Positions 9,787 to 18,552 of a DNA stretch of 64,000 nt are shown here, one piece after another (position 1 is the stretch's first letter; each line of letters opens with the position of its first letter). The notes beneath the pieces were generated by a model, which searched no databases, was not told the origin of the DNA, and saw only the letters and a list, made by a program, of their open reading frames with translations. The position numbers and the translations under genes were made by a program. The stretch is from assembly GCA_009693235.1 (NCBI GenBank), contig SHXR01000006.1, forward strand, positions 1 to 64,000, written 5' to 3'. Source of the stretch: Betaproteobacteria bacterium (lineage in GTDB: Bacteria; Pseudomonadota; Gammaproteobacteria; Burkholderiales; SG8-39).

Positions 9787-10875
9787 ATGAAAATCACCAC
9801 CGCACAGTCTCGTCTAATCAAAGTACCCGCCGATGAGCCGCTCGCAGGCGGTGCCATCCTCATGGGCCCCACCCGCGATTTCGTAACGCTAACCTTGCGA
9901 ACCGACGCCGGCATTGAAGGCATCGGTTACGCCTTTTTCGGCGGCAATCTGGCCCCGCAGTTGAAAGGCATGGTCGACACGCTCGCCACGCTCATCATCG
10001 GTCAGGATCCGTTGCCGATCGAAGCATTGGTGAACAAGATCCGCGCCGCGACGATCGCCGGGCCAAGCGGCATGGTGACCCTCGCGCTTTCGGCGATCGA
10101 TATCGCACTGTGGGACATCAAAGGCAAGGCGCTCAATGTGCCGGTCGCTACGTTGGCCGGCGGCTATCGCACCACCGTGCCGACCTACGCATCCGGCGCG
10201 TTGTCGCGTGACGGTTTGCTCGATAATTTGTTGCGCTGCGCACGCACCTTGAAAGAGGCCGGCTGGAAACAGATGAAGACGCAGCTCGCCCTTCCTGGTC
10301 CGACGACTGTACCGAAAGAGATCGAACGTATTCGCGAAGTCCGCAAGGTGATCGGCGATGACATCGATCTGATGTGCGATATCAACCAGCGCTGGGATGT
10401 TCGCCAGGCGATATCAATCGGCTCACGTATCGAGGAATATGGTCTTTATTGGCTGGAAGACGCGGTCGCCTGCGATGACTATGCCGGCCACGCTGCGGTC
10501 AGCGCAGCGCTCGCTACACCGACTGCGGCCGGTGAATATGTGTTTGGCATCGTGCCGTTTCGACATATGTTTGAAGCACGCTCGGTCGACATTGCGATGC
10601 TCGATGTCGTGCGCACCGGTGGCATTACCGGCTGGCTGAAAATCGCTGCGATGGCTGAAGCGTTCAATCTACCGGTCGTAAGTCATCTGTATCCGGAGAT
10701 CTCGGTGCATCTGATTGCGGCGATTCCCAATGGGCTCACGGTGGAGTACATGCCATGGACGACGCAAATGTTCCAGGAGGTTCCAAAGATGGCGGGTGGC
10801 ACCTTGACCGTCCCGCAGAAGCCCGGGCTCGGACTTACCTTCGATGAGAAATTCTGCGCCAAACACGCGGCGTAG
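9787..10875 (+). CDS. Mandelate racemase/muconate lactonizing enzyme family protein (enolase superfamily)
   Basis: MKITTAQSRLIKVPADEPL...ALWDIKGKALNVPVATLAGG...DLMCDINQRWD...YWLEDAV; the Asp/Glu metal-ligand pattern is visible. Confidence 0.85.
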   Translation: MKITTAQSRLIKVPADEPLAGGAILMGPTRDFVTLTLRTDAGIEGIGYAFFGGNLAPQLKGMVDTLATLIIGQDPLPIEALVNKIRAATIAGPSGMVTLALSAIDIALWDIKGKALNVPVATLAGGYRTTVPTYASGALSRDGLLDNLLRCARTLKEAGWKQMKTQLALPGPTTVPKEIERIREVRKVIGDDIDLMCDINQRWDVRQAISIGSRIEEYGLYWLEDAVACDDYAGHAAVSAALATPTAAGEYVFGIVPFRHMFEARSVDIAMLDVVRTGGITGWLKIAAMAEAFNLPVVSHLYPEISVHLIAAIPNGLTVEYMPWTTQMFQEVPKMAGGTLTVPQKPGLGLTFDEKFCAKHAA

Positions 10876-10889
10876 GCGGGTCCCACTTA

Positions 10890-11273
10890 ATGTCGGAAAG
10901 TGAATTCAAGAGCACGAACGGGCTTGCGCGCATTATGAAAGCGGCGGGTTATTCAATGGCCGACCTGCGGGAAGCATGGCGGGTCGAACATGCGTTTCGT
11001 CAGGAACTGGTCATCGCCGTCATCCTCACGCCAATCGCCTTGTATCTCCCGGTATCAGCGTTCGAGAAGCTGCTCTTGATCGGCAGCTTGGTGGTCGTAT
11101 TGATCATCGAGCTGCTCAACTCCGCCGTGGAGGCGGCCATCGACCACACGTCGCTCGAACGGCATCCGCTTGCCAAGCGCGCGAAAGATCTCGGCAGCGC
11201 GGCGGTGTTGCTCGCGATGCTCCTAGTCGCGGCAAGTTGGTCGGTGGTGATTGCGGGAATCGTCATCCGTTAG
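10890..11273 (+). CDS. dgkA: Diacylglycerol kinase
   Basis: FRQELVIAVILTPIALYLP...VVLIIELLNSAVEAAIDHTSLERHPLAKRAKDLGSAAV is the DgkA signature. Confidence 0.93.
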   Translation: MSESEFKSTNGLARIMKAAGYSMADLREAWRVEHAFRQELVIAVILTPIALYLPVSAFEKLLLIGSLVVVLIIELLNSAVEAAIDHTSLERHPLAKRAKDLGSAAVLLAMLLVAASWSVVIAGIVIR

Positions 11274-11363
11274 GGAAACGTTGATTAAGCTATCGCGCGC
11301 AATCAGCGTAACCATATTTTTCAGGGAGTTCTGAGTGGGCGAGCCCCCTTGTTCAGCGATTCC
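11274..11363 (+). mobile_element. MITE-like element copy D (90 bp)
   Basis: GGAAACGTTGATTAAG ... CTTGTTCAGCGATTCC, flanked by TTAG (11270-11273) and TTGG (11364-11367, one mismatch). Confidence 0.82.
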
Positions 11364-11411
11364 TTGGCGGCGGCGGACCACTTGCCGTGGTCCGCCATCC
11401 GTTACGACGCG

Positions 11412-12017
11412 TTACATCAAGCCTTCGGCTTTCAGCGCCTCAATCACCTTCGGCCGCGCTTCCATGCGCTTCTCAAAAGCGACCACATTCGGAAACGCAG
11501 TCAGATCGAGGTTCACACGACGGGCCCAGCGGATCATGTTGTAAAAGTAGCCATCCGCCACGCAGAATTTCGCGCCCATCAAATAATCCTTGCCGGCAAG
11601 CTGCTTGTCGACATAGCCGAAACGCATTGCGAGGCGATCGCGGAAAATATTCTTGCCATCTTCTGGCATCGCGGCATTGAACAGCGGTGAAAACGTCTTG
11701 TGCAGCTCGGAGCTGATGAACGTCAGCCACTCCTGCAAGCGATAACGTTCCATCGTGCCCGCTTTAGGCGCCAAGCCGCTTTCCGGTCTTTGATCGGCGA
11801 TGTACTGCACGATGACCGCACCTTCGACCAGCAATTCACCATTGTCGAGTTGCAAAGCCGGAATGTAGCCCTTCGGATTGATCGCCATGTAATTGGCGCC
11901 GGTGGAGGTCTTCTTTTCCTTGAGATCGACCTTGTCGATTTCATGGGGAATGCCCGCTTCGCACAGGGCGATATGCGGCGAGACCGAGCAGGCGCCCGGT
12001 GTGTAATAGAGTTTCAT
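11412..12017 (-). CDS. Glutathione S-transferase (GstA-like)
   Basis: MKLYYTPGACSVSPHIALCEAGIPHEIDKVDLKEKKTSTGANYMAINPKGYIPALQLDNGELL. Confidence 0.9.
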   Translation of the reverse strand: MKLYYTPGACSVSPHIALCEAGIPHEIDKVDLKEKKTSTGANYMAINPKGYIPALQLDNGELLVEGAVIVQYIADQRPESGLAPKAGTMERYRLQEWLTFISSELHKTFSPLFNAAMPEDGKNIFRDRLAMRFGYVDKQLAGKDYLMGAKFCVADGYFYNMIRWARRVNLDLTAFPNVVAFEKRMEARPKVIEALKAEGLM

Positions 12018-12125
12018 AGAGGTTCTCCTAGTTGCGGCGTCGCCGATCGGCTCCAGCTGACTTACGCCAACCGCAAGTGTAGCGTGCAGTGCGCCGCCTT
12101 GCAGCGAGCAGGCCGATGCAATGCT

Positions 12126-13433
12126 TCACCGCATCACCGACGGCAACCAGGTTGCAATCGGTGGGAATAGAAAAATCAACACCAACGCGAAGGTCGAGAG
12201 CAGCATGTAGGCAATACTCGCCTTCCACACATCGCTCATCGAGGCATCCGGGACCACGCCCTTCAACACGAACAGCGCCAACCCATAGGGCGGGGAAATA
12301 GTGGCGATCTCCAAAGTGATCAGCATCATTAAGCCGAACCATACCGGGTCAAACGCCAAGGCCTTGACCAGTGGCATGTAGATCGGAATCGAGATCATCA
12401 TGAGCGCCAGCTCATCGAGAAAAGTGCCGAGGATGATGGCGGTGGCGAGCATGCCAACCAGAATTAACCAGGGTGCCAGCCCCGACTCGGTGGCAAACGA
12501 AACAAGCTTCGAGGTGGTACCGGTGAACGCGAGAATCTGGCTGAATGCCGCGGCGCTGATGATGATGAGGAACACCATCGAGGTGATCTTCACCGAATCA
12601 AACAGTGCCACACGCAGCACCTTCCATGACATACGCCGGTAGATCGCCATGACTAACAGCGAGCCCAGCACACCGATCGCGGCCGCCTCCGAAGGCGTCG
12701 CGATGCCAAACAACATGACGCCCCATACGCTCAAGGTCACGATCAAAATCGGACTAATCCGTGCCAAGGCGCCAAAGCGCGCCGACCATGGGACGTATTC
12801 GACATCGATGCGCGGCGCCACCGATGGATTGATCCGCACGCGGACCAGGATATAGATGACATAGAGAGAAGCCAGCAACAAGCCGGGGATGATGCCGGAA
12901 ATCAGCAGGTCACCGACCGGAATCTGGCCAAGCGATCCCAGCAACACGCCTAACACGCTTGGCGGGATGATCATCGCCAGACAACCGCTGCCAAGAATCG
13001 GCCCAAGGGCCATTTCCTTGCTGTAGCCGCGGCGGCGCATTTCGGGCGCGAGGGTCGAACCGAGCACTGCCACCCCCGATACCGCCGACCCGCTCATCGT
13101 GCCAAACAGCGTGCCCGCACCCACAGAAACCAAGGCCAGGCTACCGCGTACGCCGCCCACCCATTTGCCCACCGCATCCAACACAATCGATACGACGCCC
13201 GACTGAAACAGCAGCTCGCCCATCAGGATGAAGAGCGGCACGGCAACCAGTGGAAAGGAGGCAATGCTCGCGAACGCGGAAACGGTCAGCAGCGAAAGAC
13301 TATCAACACCACCCATCCAGAAATAGATGGCGATGAAGTTAAAGAGCGTAAATGAAAACGCGACCGGCAGACCGGAGAGAAAGAAAATCGACAGGACCAC
13401 CAGAATGATCGATAAATAGGCCCACCACTCCAC
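12126..13433 (-). CDS. TRAP transporter large permease (DctM-like)
   Basis: 12-TM protein; GSAVSGVAVLGSTLAPEMRRRGYSKEMALGPILGSGCLAMIIPPSVLGVLLG. Confidence 0.9.
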   Translation of the reverse strand: MEWWAYLSIILVVLSIFFLSGLPVAFSFTLFNFIAIYFWMGGVDSLSLLTVSAFASIASFPLVAVPLFILMGELLFQSGVVSIVLDAVGKWVGGVRGSLALVSVGAGTLFGTMSGSAVSGVAVLGSTLAPEMRRRGYSKEMALGPILGSGCLAMIIPPSVLGVLLGSLGQIPVGDLLISGIIPGLLLASLYVIYILVRVRINPSVAPRIDVEYVPWSARFGALARISPILIVTLSVWGVMLFGIATPSEAAAIGVLGSLLVMAIYRRMSWKVLRVALFDSVKITSMVFLIIISAAAFSQILAFTGTTSKLVSFATESGLAPWLILVGMLATAIILGTFLDELALMMISIPIYMPLVKALAFDPVWFGLMMLITLEIATISPPYGLALFVLKGVVPDASMSDVWKASIAYMLLSTFALVLIFLFPPIATWLPSVMR

Positions 13434-13448
13434 TTGAATCTCCAGTGA

Positions 13449-13979
13449 TTAGGCCGCGAGGCCGGCGCTTCGGGTGGGCATGGTGAACGCGCGGCGCACG
13501 AATTGCAGCGTGAGCAACAAGAGACCGGGTGGAATGATCACCATGATCAGCCATTTCTTGACCAGAACTGCTTTGAAGAGAATTTCACCCGTACCGTAGA
13601 TCTCCCAGATGTAGGTGCTGCTCACCCAGCAGAACAAGCCACAGACCCCAGCGCCCGCGAGCGAGGTGATGACATGTAGCGTCTCTCTGACATGGGAGGA
13701 CAGGATTTCGATCAATAGTTCGACCTTCACATGCCCCTCTTCCTTCAACACCCACGCCCCACCAAGAAAAGCGAGGTAGAGGAGCGCGTACTCGCTGAAC
13801 TCGACCACCCAACGCGTCGGCCGGTTGAACGCGTATCGCATGACTACCTCAAACGTGACGACGCATACCAACGCAACCAGAATCGCCACGGCGGCGACGA
13901 CGGACGCATAGAGCAGCGCGTCGAGCAGGCGCCCCGCGCGGCGGAAAACGGGGGCGTCTGCGAGGGGCGGGAGCTTCAA
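13449..13979 (-). CDS. TRAP transporter small permease (DctQ-like)
   Basis: 4-TM ORF upstream of the DctM gene; VVTFEVVMRYAFNRPTRWVVEFSEYALLYLAFLGGAWVLKEEGHVKVELL. Confidence 0.88.
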   Translation of the reverse strand: MKLPPLADAPVFRRAGRLLDALLYASVVAAVAILVALVCVVTFEVVMRYAFNRPTRWVVEFSEYALLYLAFLGGAWVLKEEGHVKVELLIEILSSHVRETLHVITSLAGAGVCGLFCWVSSTYIWEIYGTGEILFKAVLVKKWLIMVIIPPGLLLLTLQFVRRAFTMPTRSAGLAA

Positions 13980-14006
13980 GATGCAGGTCGAATGGAATGC
14001 GTTCGT

Positions 14007-14993
14007 CTAGTTGGGCGCATAGCGCTTCATGATGTCCACCAGGGCCGGGCCGTATTTCGGCGAGGGGCCGGTGAGGAAGATCTTCGTCCCTGCTTCCCAA
14101 TGGGCTTTGCGGATCTTCACCATATCAGCGTCGGTGGTCGCAATGTTCTGGATGCCAAATTTCGCCATAGCCGCATCTTCGCCTCTTTCTTTTTCCTGAT
14201 AGTACGCCGGCACTTCCTTCTCGATCTCGATCATGGCGTCGACGAGAATCTTCTTCACATCAGGGGCCAGCGCATCAAACGCCTTGGCATTGATCAGCGC
14301 AACGTCCGTGCCGACCCACCATGGCGGCGTGACCTTGAACTTCACTGCCCGCGCATACCCGGGGCCGGTTACTGCCACCGCGGGCCATGCGAAGCCATCG
14401 ACGATGCCGGTTTCCAACGCAGTCAACAACTCAGCAGGCGGCACGGTGACCGTGGCTGCGCCGAGTGCTTTCAATACCGGCTCGTACACGGGCGTGGTCC
14501 GCAGCTTCAGGCCAGTGAGATCAGCCTTGGCAATCGGCTTCTTCAAGTACACGTTGAACCGCATCTGCAATGGCAAGCCGAGCACAGCGACCCCGGCCTT
14601 CTCACGCGTCACCTTGTCGAGTGCATCGACCAAGCCCGCTGCGCGCAACTCGGCGGGCGTCGCACCGAATCCGAACCAGGTGGCGTTTAGCTCAGGCAAC
14701 GCGCCCGCCACATAAGCGGTCGATGTGACGACCGTTGAGAACACACCACGCTTCAACGGCTCCAACTGCTCGAAAGACGGATAGACCTCCGGCCCGCCAA
14801 CATAATCGATGCGGACCTTGCCGGCACCCTTGTCGTTGACGCGCTTCACCCAGTCCATGTACTTGTCGACGAACGGAAGACTCTTGTCCCACGCGGTCAC
14901 CGCCTTGAGCACGACCGGCTGTTGCGCGAACACACTCGATGTGAACAACGCGGCGGCGAGAGCGAAAGCACCCGCCAATGCTTGCCTATTCAT
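14007..14993 (-). CDS. TRAP transporter substrate-binding protein (DctP-like)
   Basis: Signal peptide; VRIDYVGGPEVYPSFEQLEPLKRGVFSTVVTSTAYVAG...LKLRTTPVYEPVLKALGA. Confidence 0.88.
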   Translation of the reverse strand: MNRQALAGAFALAAALFTSSVFAQQPVVLKAVTAWDKSLPFVDKYMDWVKRVNDKGAGKVRIDYVGGPEVYPSFEQLEPLKRGVFSTVVTSTAYVAGALPELNATWFGFGATPAELRAAGLVDALDKVTREKAGVAVLGLPLQMRFNVYLKKPIAKADLTGLKLRTTPVYEPVLKALGAATVTVPPAELLTALETGIVDGFAWPAVAVTGPGYARAVKFKVTPPWWVGTDVALINAKAFDALAPDVKKILVDAMIEIEKEVPAYYQEKERGEDAAMAKFGIQNIATTDADMVKIRKAHWEAGTKIFLTGPSPKYGPALVDIMKRYAPN

Positions 14994-15073
14994 GATGTCT
15001 CCCTTGGGGTTGTCGACGAGCGACGTATCGCGCAGCGTCGTTACTTTCTTAAAGCGTCGAAGGTACTCTTACC

Positions 15074-15877
15074 CTACCAATTATTCGGCCCCAAGTCGAG
15101 CCGGCAAACGATGCCCTTCAGCTCAGGCTTCGGGGCCGGATATCGCTGCAGCACTAGCGGATCATGCCCCGGAACGACATTCTTCGGTGAGCCTGCCAAT
15201 TCATAGGCGCGCTGATGACCTCGCAGCATGTCGAATACGTTGTAGACGATCGGAAAGGGTCGCCCCTGTTCCATGTTCGCGTACATATGCGATGCGTCCG
15301 CCGCTAGCACAAGCCAGCCCGTTTGCGTCCAGACGCGCACCATTTGCAGACCCATCGTGTGGCCGCCGACATGATGAACAGTGATGCCTGGGGCAATCTC
15401 GGCATCGCCATTGTGGAAGATGATCCGATCCTCAAACACGCGATCAACCATCGTCGTAATGTCTTTTGCGGTGAAGGGCCCGCGTAGCGCAGGCATGCAC
15501 ATGCAAGGCCCCGTCGCGTATTGCATCTCCTTTTCCTGCACATGAAACTTCGCTTTGGGAAATAGATGATGGCTGCCGCAATGGTCGTAGTGAAAATGGG
15601 AAATGATCACCTCTTCCACCTGCGTATGGTCGATGCCGACGAGCTTCAAGGCATCGCCGCAATCCCGATCGACGATGCGCCCGCGCTTCTTGCCTTCAGC
15701 CGCATCAAACCCGGTATCGACTACCCACACGCGGCCATTGCCTTTGATCGCCCACACAAAGTAGTCGATCGGGCCGGGCCCGTCGTGCGGATCGCCACCG
15801 ATAAAATTGTCGGCCATTTTGCGGACATGGCTGGCGTACTTGATGGCATAGACTTCGTAGGTGGGCATTTGCGCCAC
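15074..15877 (-). CDS. Metallo-beta-lactamase fold, N-acyl homoserine lactonase family protein
   Basis: SHFHYDHCGSHHLFPKAKFHVQEKEMQYA (HxHxDH) with a downstream HHVGGHTMGLQMV. Confidence 0.8.
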   Translation of the reverse strand: MAQMPTYEVYAIKYASHVRKMADNFIGGDPHDGPGPIDYFVWAIKGNGRVWVVDTGFDAAEGKKRGRIVDRDCGDALKLVGIDHTQVEEVIISHFHYDHCGSHHLFPKAKFHVQEKEMQYATGPCMCMPALRGPFTAKDITTMVDRVFEDRIIFHNGDAEIAPGITVHHVGGHTMGLQMVRVWTQTGWLVLAADASHMYANMEQGRPFPIVYNVFDMLRGHQRAYELAGSPKNVVPGHDPLVLQRYPAPKPELKGIVCRLDLGPNNW

Positions 15878-15889
15878 GGCTGATCCGCC

Positions 15890-16273
15890 TTATTTCTTAG
15901 CGTCGATCTCAGCGAACACTTCCCGCGCGCAGCGAAATGCCTCGACGCCCGCCGGAATGCCGCAGTAAATGGCGGCTTGCATCAACACCGCGCGGATTTC
16001 GTCGCGCGTGCAGCCGTTGGTGATGGCACCCTTGATATGCAACTTCAGTTCGGTCGAACGATTAAGCGCCGTGAGCATCGACAGATTCAACATGCTGCGC
16101 GTCTTCCTGGGGAGATCTTCGTTGGTCCAGATCGCGCCCCAGCAATACTCGCTCACGAGTTCCTGGAACGGGCGGTTGAAATCATCCGAATTCTTATATG
16201 AGCGCTCCACGTATTCCTTGCCGAGCACTTCAGCGCGACATTTGAGACCGTCTTCCAGCAGTTTTTATCCATG
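15890..16273 (-). CDS. Carboxymuconolactone decarboxylase family protein (N-terminus apparently frameshifted)
   Basis: Called ORF MLGKEYVERSYKNSDDFNRPFQELVSEYCWGAIWTNEDLPRKTRSMLNLSMLTALNR. The upstream frame would read MDKKLLEDGLKCRAEVLGKEYVE if the A5 run (complement of 16262-16266) were A6. Confidence 0.85.
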
Positions 16274-16408
16274 TTGACTGACTCCGGTGGGTGAACGCCG
16301 GAAGTCTAACAGCACCCGCGCCGTAAGCTCGATCGTGAAAGGGATGCTAGATTGGTTGAGGTTCCCGCACGGTAGCGGGTTTATGCCAACACAAGGAGGC
16401 CTTCCACG

Positions 16409-16789
16409 ATGGCGGCATTTCCAGATATCGAATGGATGGAGCAGTTTCGCGCGCGAGTCAATGGTGACCCGGAAATGAAGGTGATCGGCGACTGGTTCAC
16501 CACGGCGATCTCGTTCACCTTCGGTGAACAACGCTACGTCGTGGCGGTCGAAAAGGGCGGGATCACCCACATCAACGCCGCGCCCCGCATCGATTCGCGC
16601 TGCACGTTCGGCTTTCGCGCGCCGATGGAAGTCTGGAATCGCTTTGTCGGCCCCAATCCGCCACCACTCTATCACGACTTCTTTGCGATGCTGATGCGCG
16701 TTCCGGAATTCGTGCTGGAAGGCGACGGGTTGGTCGCGACGCAAAATGCGCGGGCCTTGCACCGCATGATGAATCTCATGAGAGGTTGA
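16409..16789 (+). CDS. Hypothetical protein (possibly SCP2-like sterol-carrier fold)
   Basis: Short complete ORF preceded by an AGGAGG-like site; MAAFPDIEWMEQFRARVNGDPEMKVIGDWFTTAISFTFGEQRYVVAVEKG. Confidence 0.6.
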   Translation: MAAFPDIEWMEQFRARVNGDPEMKVIGDWFTTAISFTFGEQRYVVAVEKGGITHINAAPRIDSRCTFGFRAPMEVWNRFVGPNPPPLYHDFFAMLMRVPEFVLEGDGLVATQNARALHRMMNLMRG

Positions 16790-16794
16790 GGACC

Positions 16795-17637
16795 ATGGCA
16801 GTCAATTACGAACCGATAACCGGTCGCTACGTCGCAGTCAAAGACGGCGGCGAGACATACCGCGTCTTCTTCGAAGAAGCCGGCCAAGGCATTCCGCTCC
16901 TTTGCCTGCACACGGCCGGTGCCGATAGCCGTCAGTGGCGCCATGTGCTAAATGATCCGGAAATCACCAAACGCTTTCGCGTGATTGCGTTCGATTTTCC
17001 GTATCACGGCCGCTCCACCCCGCCTGATGGCTGGTGGCTGAAAAAATATCAGCTCACCACCATGAACTACCTGTCCATGATTCGGGCGGTGTGGCAAACC
17101 CTCGAACTCGAGCGTCCGGTCGTGATGGGTTGTTCGATGGGCGGTGCCATTACCCTCAAAGTCGCCGCCGATTTTCAAGATGAACTCACCGGCATCGTCG
17201 GCCTCGAATCGGTTGCGCATGCGCGCGGGCGCTACAACGATTTCTTGCATCATCCTGCGGTCCACGGCGGCGAACTGTGCGCCACCTACACGATGGGCCT
17301 CAATGCACCATCCAGCCCGGAGGTGAGCAAACGCGAGAACTGGTGGTACTACTCGCAAGGTGGACCCGGTGTGTATGCAGGGGATGTGTTCTTCTACAGC
17401 TTCGACTGGGACGCGCGTGAAGACATCAAGCGCATCGACACCAGGCGTTGCAAGGTGTCCCTCCTCACCGGCGAGTACGACTATTCCTGCACACCGGCGA
17501 TGACCGAAGCAGTGGCCAAAGAGATCCCCGGCTGCCGCATGACGATCATGAAGGGCATGGGTCACTTCCCAATGGTGGAGAACTATGCGGCATTCCGGCC
17601 ATTCCTACTGCCTGAGTTGCAGTACATGGCTGGGTAG
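16795..17637 (+). CDS. Alpha/beta hydrolase
   Basis: GIPLLCLHTAGADSRQWRHVL...VVMGCSMGGAITLKVA (GxSxGG nucleophile elbow)...GMGHFPMVEN. Confidence 0.88.
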   Translation: MAVNYEPITGRYVAVKDGGETYRVFFEEAGQGIPLLCLHTAGADSRQWRHVLNDPEITKRFRVIAFDFPYHGRSTPPDGWWLKKYQLTTMNYLSMIRAVWQTLELERPVVMGCSMGGAITLKVAADFQDELTGIVGLESVAHARGRYNDFLHHPAVHGGELCATYTMGLNAPSSPEVSKRENWWYYSQGGPGVYAGDVFFYSFDWDAREDIKRIDTRRCKVSLLTGEYDYSCTPAMTEAVAKEIPGCRMTIMKGMGHFPMVENYAAFRPFLLPELQYMAG

Positions 17638-17721
17638 TTGGCCCCTCTCCCCGGCCTTCTCGCAGTGGGGCGAGGGTGAGGTAAGTCCTCGTTCGCTGCC
17701 GCGAAAAAATAGGAGAACTCA

Positions 17722-18480
17722 ATGTCACGCTTGCAAGGCAGATCGGCCCTCATTACCGGCGGCAACACCGGCATCGGACGGGCCATTGCGCTTGCCTATG
17801 CGCGGGAAGGCGCCGATGTCGAGATCGCATGGATCGATCGCGAAGCAGACGCTACATCGTTGGTGCGCGAGATTCAATCGATCGGGCGGCGCTCCATAGC
17901 GGTGCGCGCCGATGTCACGCGTGAAGCCGATGTCGTTTCCTTGTTCCGCGATGTCATAGCGGGCTTAGGCGAGCTCGACATCCGCGTCAGCAACGCCGGC
18001 ATCCAGCGCCCGCAGGCGATCACCGAGATGACGGTCGATGATTGGGACCGCATGATGGCCGTGCATTTGCGCGGCGCTTTCCTCTGCGGTCGAGAAGCAT
18101 CCCGCCACATGATCCCGCGCAATAACGGATGGTTGATCTTTACCTGCTCGCAGCTTGGCTACATCGGGCGCGATCGCTACACCGCCTATTCCGCTGCGAA
18201 AACGGGTCTCATCGTCTTCATGCGTTCGCTCGCGAAGGAACTCGCCCCGCACGGCATTCTGGTGAATGGCGTGTCACCCGGCCTGGTCGACACGGGTTTT
18301 GATCCGCTGTCCGAAGACGTCAAGCGCGCCCATACGGCAAGCCTGCCGTTGAAGCGCCTCGGCACGCCGGAAGACATGACGAGCGCCTACGTTTTTCTCG
18401 CCTCAGACGATGCTCGTTACTACTGCGGACAGCTTTTGCATCCGAACGGCGGGGAGATCATGCCGCAGGAATCCGTGCCC
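17722..18480 (+). CDS. SDR family oxidoreductase (3' end ambiguous)
   Basis: ALITGGNTGIGRAIALAYAREGADVEIA (TGxxxGIG), YTAYSAAKTGLIVFMRSLAKEL (YxxxK), ...YYCGQLLHPNGGEIM. The open frame continues to 18861 but that part is antisense to a TRAP permease; the end given is approximate. Confidence 0.8.
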
Positions 18481-18552
18481 TGCCGTGCCCGGATTCCTCA
18501 TGAATGCATTTCGTGGCGCCTTGGTGCCTTGGTGGTTCAGAATGCAATCGGA

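Noticed and set aside
9696-9790. TTGA/ATGA as a target duplication for MITE C
   Set aside because: Three of four bases match but neither fits YTAR, and the right end has lost two bases; treated as decayed.
16364-16379. Hairpin CCCGCacggtaGCGGG followed by TTTAT
   Set aside because: Only a 5-bp stem, located in a leader region upstream of a + strand gene; not enough to call a terminator or riboswitch.
17641-17680. CCCCTCTCCCCGG...GTGGGGCGAGGG repeat-like sequence (also 22677-22706 and 29161-29195)
   Set aside because: Looks like degenerate copies of the common CCCTCTCC-type proteobacterial intergenic repeat; too diverged to define boundaries.
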